Of a stretch of 64,000 nt of DNA, positions 50,472 to 59,221 are shown in pieces. The position numbers and the translations under genes are program-made. Under the pieces are notes generated by a model. That model saw only the letters and a list, made by a program, of their open reading frames with translations, was not told where the DNA came from and ran no database searches. How positions within the stretch are numbered: the first letter of the stretch is position 1; the number at the start of each line of letters is the position of its first letter. The DNA comes from Tepidisphaeraceae bacterium (GTDB lineage: Bacteria > Planctomycetota > Phycisphaerae > Tepidisphaerales > Tepidisphaeraceae), in assembly GCA_035998445.1 (NCBI GenBank), contig DASYHQ010000026.1, positions 62,001 through 126,000 of the forward strand, in the 5' to 3' direction.

Positions 50472-51587
50472 TTATGCATCCTGCGCGGCAGCGGCCATCT
50501 CGTTCGCCATCGACGCCGACCGTTCGAACAACATTCGACGAAGCAGATGCGTCGCCACCGGGAAGCATCCGTCGCGCTTCTTGTAGTGGTAGTAGAGGTT
50601 CGGCGTGCCGTTCACCTCCAAAATCACGCCGCCCGAATCCGCCAACGGCACGGTCGGGTCGGCGGTAACGATGTCGATGCCGGCGAAGCGGACGCGCAGC
50701 GATCGCGCGGCCCGCGCACCGTCGTTGATGATCGACTGGCACAGCAACGGCGTCGCCGTCGTGTTGTCGGCGCCGCTGTTCTCGTTCACGACCGTCTTCA
50801 GCGTCACCTGCGTGCCCGCCGCCGGAACCGATCGCAGCGAGAGGCCCTGCTTGGCCAGCGTGCGGCGCATGTCGAGGTCGACCGACAACAGCACCTGCGA
50901 GATGTCCGAACCGTTCCGCAGTCGTTCATCGTTCGCCCGGCGAACCAGGCCGGCGACGTTCGTCCGCCCATCGCCCACCACCGAAGGCAGCCGGCGGACG
51001 AACGAGTCGATCAGCACGCCGTCGAGGTACAGCAGGCGGTAGTTGTCGCCATGGATCTGCTCTTCGATCATCAGCTCGTCGTTGTACACCGCCGCCCACG
51101 CCGCGGCGCGAGCCAGATGCGATGGTCTGCGGATGCCGGTCGTCACCCCGCGCCCCCCACCGGTGCCACCGGCCGGTTTCACGACGCAGTCGCCAAGGCA
51201 CGTGCTTATGAACGCCTTGGCCGGCCCAAGCTCGCCGATCGAGAACGCGGCGTGGCGCGGTACGCTCAGCCCTTCCTCGCGCAGAAGGCGATGCGTGAGC
51301 ACCTTGTCGTGTAGCACCGCCAGCGTGACCGGATCGTCGATCGCCGTCACGTTGTCCGTGACGTACGTGCGTTGGCCGTCGAGGTCGATCTCGCCGATGC
51401 CCGATCCCAGCGCCGTGTACGTCGCGCCAATCTCGCTAGCCGCCTCGCGCCAGGTGCGCTGGTAGAACGCCGTGTGAGATCGGCCCGACGTCCTGCGGCG
51501 CGGGTCGCGAAATCGCAGGAACGCGCGGCCCATGGCCAGCGCGTACAGGCCGCGGAGCGTGAGGGGTTGTGTCCAGACGTCAATCAT
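50472..51587 (-). CDS. ATP-grasp ligase, cyanophycin-synthetase/D-Ala-D-Ala-ligase-like
   Basis: A 371-residue ATP-grasp enzyme. The glycine loop is VVKPAGGTGGGRGVTTGI, the central strand MIEEQIHGDNYRLLYLDGVLI, and the metal site GIDIVTADPTVP ... GGVILEVNGTPNLYYH. The last resembles the C-terminal half of cyanophycin synthetase. It should form an acyl phosphate on a carboxylate and couple it to an amine. It is the second ATP-grasp enzyme of this operon and lies eight bases upstream of the FemAB-like gene. The substrate is unknown. ATG 51587; weak ribosome site. Confidence 0.8.
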   Translation of the reverse strand: MIDVWTQPLTLRGLYALAMGRAFLRFRDPRRRTSGRSHTAFYQRTWREAASEIGATYTALGSGIGEIDLDGQRTYVTDNVTAIDDPVTLAVLHDKVLTHRLLREEGLSVPRHAAFSIGELGPAKAFISTCLGDCVVKPAGGTGGGRGVTTGIRRPSHLARAAAWAAVYNDELMIEEQIHGDNYRLLYLDGVLIDSFVRRLPSVVGDGRTNVAGLVRRANDERLRNGSDISQVLLSVDLDMRRTLAKQGLSLRSVPAAGTQVTLKTVVNENSGADNTTATPLLCQSIINDGARAARSLRVRFAGIDIVTADPTVPLADSGGVILEVNGTPNLYYHYKKRDGCFPVATHLLRRMLFERSASMANEMAAAAQDA

Positions 51588-51620
51588 GTTCGTCTCGCGT
51601 CGGTAGCGATCGCTGCGCGG

Positions 51621-52385
51621 CTAGTGGGCCACGTTCTCCAACACGGGTTGGGGTTGCCCGCTGACCGGCCCGCCGCGCTCGACCGGGCAATCCATGGTCG
51701 TCAGGAGTTGATCGACCCAGGCATTGGAGAAGTTGCCCTGCTTCACCGATTCCAGGTACGTCGCATTGGTGGCGGCGTGCGACTGAAGGCGGAACAGAAG
51801 CTCCTCGGCGATGCCCTGCGGCACCACCACCACTCCGGCGGCGTCGCCGACGATCAGGTCGCCGGGGTTCACCACGATGCCGCCACAGGTAATCGGGTAG
51901 TTGATCTCGCCCGGCCCGCGGTGCAGCGGGCCAATCGGCGTCGTGCCACGCGCGAAGACCGGAAAGTCCAGTTCCTGAATGCTCGGCAGATCGCGCACGA
52001 GCCCGTCGATGACGAAGCCCGCAGCGCCGCGGTGCTTGGCCTTCGTGGAGATCAGGTCGCCGAGCACGGCGTTCATGCGCGAGCCGCCTGCATCCACCAT
52101 GACGATGTCGCCGGGTTCCAGCACGTCGAGGGCCTTATGCACCATGAGGTTGTCGCCGGGGAACACCTTAACCGTGCATGCGGGCCCGCAGATCTGGTGG
52201 CTGGGGCTGGTCAGGCAGCGGATCTCAGGGTTCACCGCGTACAGGCGGTTCAGCAGGTCGGAAATGTCGGGCGTGGCAAACGCGCGGAACTGGCGCATGA
52301 GGTCGGCCGACAGCCGCTCGAAGTTCATCTTCACGCGGAAGCCGGGGCCCGGGTGCAGGTGAGCCGATCGTGGTTTATTGGCCAT
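51621..52385 (-). CDS. RraA-fold HMG/CHA-type aldolase-like protein
   Basis: A 254-residue protein of the RraA/dimethylmenaquinone-methyltransferase-like fold. GDIVMVDAGGS and GDLISTKAKHRGAAGFVIDG are followed by LVRD, a D-x20-R-D spacing described for class II pyruvate aldolases of the HMG/CHA type rather than RNase E regulators. It probably cleaves or forms a 4-hydroxy-2-oxoacid. Overlaps the upstream dehydrogenase-like gene by 11 bases. Its place within an EPS operon is unusual. Confidence 0.82.
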   Translation of the reverse strand: MANKPRSAHLHPGPGFRVKMNFERLSADLMRQFRAFATPDISDLLNRLYAVNPEIRCLTSPSHQICGPACTVKVFPGDNLMVHKALDVLEPGDIVMVDAGGSRMNAVLGDLISTKAKHRGAAGFVIDGLVRDLPSIQELDFPVFARGTTPIGPLHRGPGEINYPITCGGIVVNPGDLIVGDAAGVVVVPQGIAEELLFRLQSHAATNATYLESVKQGNFSNAWVDQLLTTMDCPVERGGPVSGQPQPVLENVAH

Positions 52386-53328
52386 AATTGTCTCCCGCGG
52401 TCACGGTCGGACCGCCAGCGGTTGCGGTGGCGTTGTCACGCGCGGCGCTACTCAGCTGTCGGACGAACGATTCGACCGTCCAGCCTTTGGCGTGCGCCGT
52501 ATCGAACGACACGTTTGCGATGTCCTGATGCATCTGTCGGACGGCCGTGATGACGCAGGGCTCAAGCCCTGCGGCTACGGCGGTCGATTCGAGTTCGGCA
52601 ACTTCCGTCGTGCGACGAGCCGCGTGCGTGGCATACGTTGGGAGCATGCGCTCGACCAACGCGTGAATGCCCGGGTAGATCGTTGCCGTCTCGCTCAACA
52701 TCGCGTCGAGCATGCCACGCTGATCGGCGAGCATGGCGAGCTCGGCGTAAAGTGCGCACACGCCTTTCGACAGCCCGCTCAGCAGCATCTTCATCGACGA
52801 TGCCGCGCCGACCTCGCGGCCGAGCACGCGCGTCTTCACGGCGTCACCAAATAGCCCCGCAACGCGCTGCGCGTGTAGCCCACTGAGGAACATCGTCGCG
52901 CTGCTGGTCAGGTTCTTCGCCAAGCCGTTGATCGCGCCGTCGACGTACTGAATGCGCTGCCGCTTCAACCGATCGCCGATCGCAATGGCCAGTTCGGGCG
53001 AGACGGAGTTGAGGTCGACGTAGAGCGCGGGGCTGCGCACGCCGCGTGCGGCATCGCAGTAGTCGGTCGCCGCCTGTTCGGCCACCGCGGGGACGACGAG
53101 CGAGAAGACGACGTCCGCCTCGTGGGCAACCGCCGCGAGCGAGTCGAGCACCTCTACGCCAGCGGCGTTGGCGCGGTCGGTCGTCTCACGGCTACGCCCA
53201 CCCGATGTGGTGACGACGCGGCAACCGCGGGCCTTCAGGACCGCCGCGATCGCGGCGCCCATCTCGCCCATCTGCAGGACGCCGGCCGTCACCGAGTGTG
53301 CGAAGTTGTCGGAAGGTTGGTGGATCAT
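52375..53328 (-). CDS. Beta-hydroxyacid-dehydrogenase-like protein with DUF1932-type C-terminus
   Basis: A 317-residue two-domain protein. An N-terminal NAD(P)-binding Rossmann fold (VLQMGEMGAAIAAVLKARGCRVV) is joined to an all-helical 6-phosphogluconate-dehydrogenase-like C-terminal domain (GREVGAASSMKMLLSGLSKG ... LPTYATHAARR), the DUF1932 pattern. It likely oxidises a hydroxyacid. Together with the overlapping aldolase-like gene it may make or remove a small oxoacid. ATG 53328 overlaps the stop of the polymerase gene (ATGA), with GGAGGG just upstream. Confidence 0.8.
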   Translation of the reverse strand: MIHQPSDNFAHSVTAGVLQMGEMGAAIAAVLKARGCRVVTTSGGRSRETTDRANAAGVEVLDSLAAVAHEADVVFSLVVPAVAEQAATDYCDAARGVRSPALYVDLNSVSPELAIAIGDRLKRQRIQYVDGAINGLAKNLTSSATMFLSGLHAQRVAGLFGDAVKTRVLGREVGAASSMKMLLSGLSKGVCALYAELAMLADQRGMLDAMLSETATIYPGIHALVERMLPTYATHAARRTTEVAELESTAVAAGLEPCVITAVRQMHQDIANVSFDTAHAKGWTVESFVRQLSSAARDNATATAGGPTVTAGDNYGQ

Positions 53329-54788
53329 TCGCCCTCCGACCATCTGCGTCGCGCGTTGCCGCTGTTTGCAGTTGTTGCTGGCGCGGGTCGAGCCGCGTCA
53401 TCTGCGCGCCACGCCGAACGGCGCACGCGTGGTTGATGCGCAACTACCCGCTCGGCGACCGCCACCGGCAGGCTGCCGGGGGCCCGGCAGACCTCGGGCC
53501 AGATGCTCAGCCAGCCCAGCGTCATCCAGAGCGATAGCAGTTGCAGGTAGCTGGTAGTGATGGTGACGCCAACCAGCCACACCATGGTGATGGCCGCGAA
53601 CGCGGCGCTGTAGCCCGATTTCCTCCAGCAGCGCACCAGGTGCATCGCGACGCAGCCCACCGCGACTACGCCGATCAATCCTGTCTCATAAACGTACGTC
53701 AACAGCACGCTCCACACGGCTTCCAGCTGATACTCGCGGCTCAAGACCGGCGATGTCAGCCCCAGCCCGAAGCCACAGATCGCGTTGGCGACTCCGGTGT
53801 CCAGCCACAGGTTCAACCCGATCAATAGCGACTGGGATCGGTCCTCCCACGAACTGTTGCCCATCTCCGACCCGCCGACGCGGTTCGCCAGTGACGTTAT
53901 GGCCATCCACAGCATGAACGGCGTGATCACGCCGAACATCAACAGGATGGTGGCGTACGTGCCGGAGGTGGCCTTGGACCGCACGAACCACGTGGCGATG
54001 AACACCGCAGCGGCCAGCAGCGTGATGGCGGCGTGGCCCGATTGCGAGAAGATGATCAGCGACAGCCCGCCCGCAGCGGCGCACGCGAACAGAATGCGCT
54101 GCCAGCGCTCCGGTGTTAGCCGGAATCGCACGAGGCCCAGCAGGTTCGCCATCCACAGCAGCACCCAAGGTGCCAGGGAGCTCGACATGGCCGACGGCTC
54201 GGGGAAGATGCCGAACGGTCGGCGCTGGTAGCGGGCGATGGTGACGGCGTTGTCCTGCACGCTCAGGAACGACGGGTTGTAGTACAGCCACAGCAGCGGG
54301 AACTCGCCGGATGCGAAGACCATCAGCTGCCACAGCCCCACCGCAAAGTGCAATAGCGTTGCGCAGGCAGCGCCAGTCAGGAACGCCAGCAGGTACCGTG
54401 GCGCGCACAGCTGCACCGCCAGCAGCGGCACGAGCGACGTCATCCAGACCAGCAGGGATTTCAGCCCCAACGACGCGTCGCCGTTGCCCTCGACCGACAC
54501 GCGCAGCACCGACAGGCACAGCGGCGCGATCATCAGCGGGTAGATCCAGAACGGCCGGTTGCGCCACGAGACGAACAGCAGCCCGGCGCAAATGAGCGCA
54601 GCCAGGAAGTGGCCGACCTGGAGCGCGGTCTGATCGCCGACCGGAATCCCCATGTAGGGAATCAGGCTGAAGAAACCGAGCGAGCCGACCAGCAGCGCAA
54701 AGCGACCACTGTCATCGAGCGATGACGGGATCGTGCGGTACTCGAGCGGCAGTTCAGTGCGCGGGAGATGTGCGGATGGTGCAAACAT
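53325..54788 (-). CDS. O-antigen polymerase/ligase-like membrane protein (Wzy/WaaL type)
   Basis: A 487-residue protein with about 11 hydrophobic helices and the large periplasmic loop of Wzy_C/O-antigen-ligase proteins (SSWEDRSQSLLIGLNLWLDTG, with arginines and FGLGLTSP). SQSGHAAI lies near 270. It should polymerise undecaprenyl-linked repeat units on the periplasmic side. ATG 54788 has GGGAGGAGG directly upstream and overlaps the preceding glycosyltransferase gene by 35 bases. A long Ala/Arg-rich polar tail follows the last helix. Confidence 0.85.
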   Translation of the reverse strand: MFAPSAHLPRTELPLEYRTIPSSLDDSGRFALLVGSLGFFSLIPYMGIPVGDQTALQVGHFLAALICAGLLFVSWRNRPFWIYPLMIAPLCLSVLRVSVEGNGDASLGLKSLLVWMTSLVPLLAVQLCAPRYLLAFLTGAACATLLHFAVGLWQLMVFASGEFPLLWLYYNPSFLSVQDNAVTIARYQRRPFGIFPEPSAMSSSLAPWVLLWMANLLGLVRFRLTPERWQRILFACAAAGGLSLIIFSQSGHAAITLLAAAVFIATWFVRSKATSGTYATILLMFGVITPFMLWMAITSLANRVGGSEMGNSSWEDRSQSLLIGLNLWLDTGVANAICGFGLGLTSPVLSREYQLEAVWSVLLTYVYETGLIGVVAVGCVAMHLVRCWRKSGYSAAFAAITMVWLVGVTITTSYLQLLSLWMTLGWLSIWPEVCRAPGSLPVAVAERVVAHQPRVRRSAWRADDAARPAPATTANSGNARRRWSEGE

Positions 54789-55992
54789 CCTCCTCCCTTC
54801 GTCCCTCGGTGGAGATGGCGACGTACGCCGTCGCGGTGGCGCGGGCGGCGGCCTTCCACGAGTAGCGTTGCTTGGCCGCCTGCATCGCCTGCAGCAGCCC
54901 CTGCCGCGCCTCGGCCGATTCCAAAGACCGAACGGCCGTCGCCAGCGCCTCGGGCGTGGGCTCGTTGAACGTCGCGCCGATCTGCGCCTCGCGCAGCAGA
55001 TCGCGCAGCCCACCCTCTTCGCTGGCCACCACGGGCAGGCCGTACGCCAGCGCCATGTAGACCACGCCGCTCTGGGCGACGAACTGCTTCGTGTACGGCA
55101 GCACGATCGCGCTGTGCGATTTAAACAGCGGCCCGACCTCCTCATCCTTGATGAAGCGGTCGACCAGCGTCACCTCAACGCCCATCTCTCGCAGGCGTTT
55201 GATCTGCGGCACGATCTGCGCGGCGAAGTAATCGCGGTCCCACACGTCGCCGGCAATGGTGATGCTGTAGCCCGGCAACGATTCGGCGGCCTTCAGCAGC
55301 AGGTGCAGGCCCTTGTTCATGCGGATCGCGCCGAAGAACAGCAGCCGCTTCCAGGTCATGCGCTCATCGATGCTGGCGGACGGTTCCGCATCGGGCACGG
55401 TCCACACGCCGTGCGGCGTAACGTGGATCGGCGGGTGCGCCGGGCCCAGGAACGCCTTCAGTTCTTCAGCCAAGCGATCGGTCAGCACGAACAGGCCGTC
55501 GCACTGCATAAACGCGCGACGGCACAGCCGATCGACGAATGCCTTTGGCAGGTACGTCGGATACCGGTGCGGGTAGACGTTGTGAACGGTGTGGTAGACG
55601 CGCTTGCCCTGACGCTGAAGGCCGCGGATAAGCGGCATCGCCAGCCAGTACTTCCACTCCTGCAGGTGGACGCCTGCAATGTCAGGGCGCGTCTTCAGCC
55701 ACGTCAGGAACGCGCGCTCGCGGCGCGGGTAGTGCGTCACCCGGCTCAGCACCCAGGCCAGCCGGTTCGCGTACGACCGCTTGTGATGCAACGCCGGCAA
55801 GATCGGGTGGACCGGGTAGGGCTTGTCGCGAAACTGCGGTTGCAGGTCGACGCTGCTCAGCAGTTCGTAGCGGTAGCCACCGTGCGACTGGGCAGCCAGC
55901 GCCGTCATCAGCTCAGCGGTGTACAACGGGTGCCCACCGCTGGCCGACGGGGTAAACATGCAGATCGTTTGCGGTTCGGTCGACTGTTTCAT
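54754..55992 (-). CDS. Glycosyltransferase (GT4-like)
   Basis: A 412-residue GT-B enzyme. The N-terminal fold has ICMFTPSASGGHPLYTAELMTAL and RVYHTVHNVYPHRYPT. The C-terminal fold has KRLLFFGAIRMNKGLHLLLKA, IVLPYTKQFVAQSGVVYMALAYGLPVVAS and a donor-site glutamate in SEEGGLRDLL. Gap of five bases from the flippase gene and overlap with the polymerase gene, so it is inside the EPS operon. Confidence 0.88.
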   Translation of the reverse strand: MKQSTEPQTICMFTPSASGGHPLYTAELMTALAAQSHGGYRYELLSSVDLQPQFRDKPYPVHPILPALHHKRSYANRLAWVLSRVTHYPRRERAFLTWLKTRPDIAGVHLQEWKYWLAMPLIRGLQRQGKRVYHTVHNVYPHRYPTYLPKAFVDRLCRRAFMQCDGLFVLTDRLAEELKAFLGPAHPPIHVTPHGVWTVPDAEPSASIDERMTWKRLLFFGAIRMNKGLHLLLKAAESLPGYSITIAGDVWDRDYFAAQIVPQIKRLREMGVEVTLVDRFIKDEEVGPLFKSHSAIVLPYTKQFVAQSGVVYMALAYGLPVVASEEGGLRDLLREAQIGATFNEPTPEALATAVRSLESAEARQGLLQAMQAAKQRYSWKAAARATATAYVAISTEGRREEDVCTIRTSPAH

Positions 55993-55997
55993 AACGC

Positions 55998-57506
55998 TTA
56001 CGCCTGCCTCGTCTCGACCAGATGCACCGCAACGTCACCATCGCAATGACCGCTCGACTTCAGATCGACCTCAACGCCCAGGTACTTTTGCGCGATCGCG
56101 TCGCGAAGCCCGAGGAAGTTGCTGCCGATCAAGACCACTCCGTACACCCCAATGCCCACCGCGATCTGGGTGGCCACCATGGCCGGGGTGATCGCATCGC
56201 GGAACGGCCACAGCACCATTGCCATAACCCCGCACGCCAGCACGACCTGCGCACACGCCTTCAGCGGGAACGGCAATGCGAAATGCCGCCGGCCGAAGTA
56301 CGCCGTCAGCCCGATCGACACGACGTAGGCCAGCAGCGTTGCGCCGGCGGCACCTTTGATGCCCCACGTGGGGATCGCGATGACGTTTAAGACGATGTTG
56401 ACGATCGCAACGAAAAGGACGATCCATACCTGATAGATCGTGCGGTGGGCGAACTGAAACGCAGCGTCGAAGTGGTACGCCTTCAGGCCGCCCAGGAACG
56501 CCGCAATCGCGATCAGCGGCATAACGCCAACCGCCGACTCGCGGAAGCGTTCACCGAAAAAGCACGTGGCAATGCCCGGCGTCAGCACGCCGATGCCCAC
56601 CACGGCCGGCAGCCCCACTGCCATCAGCAGCGAGGCGTTGCTGCGCATCTGGTCCTGCGCGGCGTCGCGCCCCTGCTCTTCCCAGGCACGCACGGCCAGG
56701 GGATACATCGCAAGGTTCACCACCATCATGAGCATCGTGAGCGACTGCTCCGTGAAATCGTTCGCGACCGCGTACAGCCCGGCGGCCGACTCGCCGAGGT
56801 ACCAGCTGATGAGGAAGCGGTCGGAAACGCTGATGACCACCGCCAGAGCGACGGTTAGCGACAAGGGCACGCCGTAGACCGCCAGCCGTTTGAGCATGAC
56901 GGGGTCGATGGAAAGCCGCACGCCCCGCCAGTCCTGCCTGAAGCCGTAGACGATCGCCAGCAGCATGCCGACCGTTGCGCCTGCCAATGGCCCCCACCAG
57001 GTCCAACCGCCCCACACGAACGCCGCGCCGACGAGAACAAAGGCACCGACCCGCATCAGCTGGAACACCATGTTGCGCCACGGCTGGATGACGGCGCGCG
57101 AGTACTCGCTGAACAGCTCGAACATCGCCTGCACCGCCAGCACCACCCAGCACGGCAGGATCAGCGATCGCCATTCGCTGCCGATCGGCAGCAGGCAAAT
57201 GCCGGCCGCAAGCACACCGAGCGCCGCGATCATCAGCAGCGCCACCGAGAGCAGCGTCGACTTCAATCGATGCGGGTCGCCCTTGTACGCCGGCATGTAG
57301 CGCATGAGGGACAGGCGCAGCCACTGGAACAACAATGCGTTCAGCAGCCCCACCGTCGCCACGACCAGCGCGTAGCGCCCGTAGTCGGCGGGCTCGAGCA
57401 GGCGGGAGAACAGGGGAATCGCGACGAACGCCACGATGCCCGGCAGCCCGCGTGCAATGAGGTAGATGCCCGTATGCGAGAGGAAATGTCGACTGTGCTG
57501 CTGCAT
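55998..57506 (-). CDS. Polysaccharide flippase (Wzx/RfbX, MOP superfamily)
   Basis: A 502-residue protein with about 12-14 hydrophobic helices. It begins with TGIYLIARGLPGIVAFVAIPLFSRLLEPADYGRYALV, the hallmark opening of Wzx-type flippases. The C-terminal part has VLNVIAIPTWGIKGAAGATLLAY. It moves undecaprenyl-linked oligosaccharide across the inner membrane. ATG 57506; a TTG at 57521 would add five residues. An 86-base gap separates it from the priming transferase. Confidence 0.9.
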   Translation of the reverse strand: MQQHSRHFLSHTGIYLIARGLPGIVAFVAIPLFSRLLEPADYGRYALVVATVGLLNALLFQWLRLSLMRYMPAYKGDPHRLKSTLLSVALLMIAALGVLAAGICLLPIGSEWRSLILPCWVVLAVQAMFELFSEYSRAVIQPWRNMVFQLMRVGAFVLVGAAFVWGGWTWWGPLAGATVGMLLAIVYGFRQDWRGVRLSIDPVMLKRLAVYGVPLSLTVALAVVISVSDRFLISWYLGESAAGLYAVANDFTEQSLTMLMMVVNLAMYPLAVRAWEEQGRDAAQDQMRSNASLLMAVGLPAVVGIGVLTPGIATCFFGERFRESAVGVMPLIAIAAFLGGLKAYHFDAAFQFAHRTIYQVWIVLFVAIVNIVLNVIAIPTWGIKGAAGATLLAYVVSIGLTAYFGRRHFALPFPLKACAQVVLACGVMAMVLWPFRDAITPAMVATQIAVGIGVYGVVLIGSNFLGLRDAIAQKYLGVEVDLKSSGHCDGDVAVHLVETRQA

Positions 57507-57592
57507 GGGAGTGTTGACCAACCGAACTCGTCCAAACGATTCGCCGGACCGATTGCGCTAACGACCGGTTGCCCGCCCCCCACCTCTTGCGA

Positions 57593-59158
57593 TCAACAAG
57601 CTCCATCACGCTTGGCCAGCGCCACAAACGTCTTGGCGATGATGTAGACGTCCAGCCAGGGCGACCAATGGCGGATGTAGAACTCGTCCAGCCGCACCCG
57701 GTCCTCGTACCCAATGCCCGTGCGGCCCGACACTTGCCACAGACCGGTGATGCCCGGCTTCACGGCCGTGTAAAGCCGGAACAGGTCGCCGTACCGATGC
57801 ACCTCGGCGGTCACGATCGGGCGCGGGCCGACCAAGCTCATGTCGCCCTTCAGCACGTTCCAGATCTGAGGGAGTTCATCCAAGCTGCTGATGCGCAGGA
57901 ACCGGCCAATGCGGGTAACGCGGGGGTCGTTCACGAGCTTGTGATCGCGCTCCCACTCCGCCTTGGCCGCCGGGTTGCGCGCCAGGTGGTCGCGCAGGAT
58001 CTGGTCGCCGTTGACCTGCATCGTGCGGAACTTCCAGGCCTTGAACGGCTTGCCGTGGCGCCCGATGCGCGTGTGGCCGAAGAACAGCGGGCCTGCGTCG
58101 GTCGACTTCATGACGATAGCGATGAAGACCATGATCGGCAGCGCCATCACCAGCGCGGTCCAGGCGATCACGACGTCCAGCACGCGCTTGGCGCCCTGCA
58201 GCGTCGCCAGCAGCAGCGAGTTGCGCACTTCCAGGCCGCTCAACCGGCCACTGTTGCGCGACGCGCCCCAGAGCGCGGGCAGCGTGGACGCGTCGGACCA
58301 CACGAGCATGTGCGGAATCTGGTCGCCGTAGCGGTCGATCATCTTGCTCATGCGCGAGTTAGAGAACTCCGGCAGCGACACCACCGCATGGCGAATGCCC
58401 TGGGCGCGAAGCATCGACTCGAGCGTGGCCGGGTCGTTCACGACGGGCATGATCGACGTGCGGCACTTGCCCTTCGGGTCGGTCAACAGCACCGGACGCA
58501 GGCCCGAATACTTCGCCCGCAGCAGCGCGCTCGTGATCGCGGCGACGCTGTCGCCCGTGGCGATGATGAGCGTCGGGAAGCCCCACCACCCCGCGTTGCC
58601 CAGCAGCCGGCGGACGAGTACGCGGAACAGCGGCACCAACACCAGCGCGGCGACCCAAGCCACGGCGCACCATAGCGGGAACGGCCAGATCAGCAGGCCG
58701 ACGGCTGCGCCGGCGAACATGGTCATCGTGGTCACGTACGACAGCTGACGCAGCTCGATCACCGGGTGCACCCAGATCTCCGAGTACAGCCCGCTGATCC
58801 AGTACGACACCAGCATCGGCAACAGCGCCAGCGGCGCCGCCAGCCCCACGTACGCTGCCGCCTCGGGCGCAAGCCATGACATCATGGCCTGCGCGATCGA
58901 CCCGCACGTCGCCAGCGCCAGCGCGTCGGCGCCGATGAACGGCCCGGTGGTGCGAAGGCACCGGCGGAACGTCACCCGCAGCGCCTGCGCGTCGGTGCTG
59001 CTCCAGGCCTCGCTCTGCAGCGCGATGCCCGTTGGGTTGCGCGACGCGTCCGAGCTCTCGCGGGCGCGTGCGACGTCGTCCTTGTCGAGGATGCCGTCAT
59101 CCAGCAGGTCGTCGAAGTCGAGCTCAAGCTCGCTGGCGGTTTCGTATGCGGTGGTCAT
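57593..59158 (-). CDS. Polyprenyl glycosylphosphotransferase (WbaP/WcaJ type), priming enzyme
   Basis: A 521-residue priming sugar transferase. An acidic N-terminal 40 residues, about four membrane helices (70-180) and a soluble Rossmann-like region (200-310) precede the catalytic bacterial-sugar-transferase domain (about 320-521). The last contains GPLFFGHTRIGRHGKPFKAWKFRTM, RIGRFLRISSLDELPQIWNVLKGDMSLVGPRP and PGITGLWQVSGR. It loads the first sugar phosphate onto undecaprenyl phosphate. It ends KRDGAC. Second gene of the operon after the Wzc-like kinase. Confidence 0.93.
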   Translation of the reverse strand: MTTAYETASELELDFDDLLDDGILDKDDVARARESSDASRNPTGIALQSEAWSSTDAQALRVTFRRCLRTTGPFIGADALALATCGSIAQAMMSWLAPEAAAYVGLAAPLALLPMLVSYWISGLYSEIWVHPVIELRQLSYVTTMTMFAGAAVGLLIWPFPLWCAVAWVAALVLVPLFRVLVRRLLGNAGWWGFPTLIIATGDSVAAITSALLRAKYSGLRPVLLTDPKGKCRTSIMPVVNDPATLESMLRAQGIRHAVVSLPEFSNSRMSKMIDRYGDQIPHMLVWSDASTLPALWGASRNSGRLSGLEVRNSLLLATLQGAKRVLDVVIAWTALVMALPIMVFIAIVMKSTDAGPLFFGHTRIGRHGKPFKAWKFRTMQVNGDQILRDHLARNPAAKAEWERDHKLVNDPRVTRIGRFLRISSLDELPQIWNVLKGDMSLVGPRPIVTAEVHRYGDLFRLYTAVKPGITGLWQVSGRTGIGYEDRVRLDEFYIRHWSPWLDVYIIAKTFVALAKRDGAC

Positions 59159-59221
59159 GTTCGGCTCGGGGTCTCAAGGCAACATCGGTCACGGCCATCC
59201 GGCGATTCACGTGGGCGCGGG

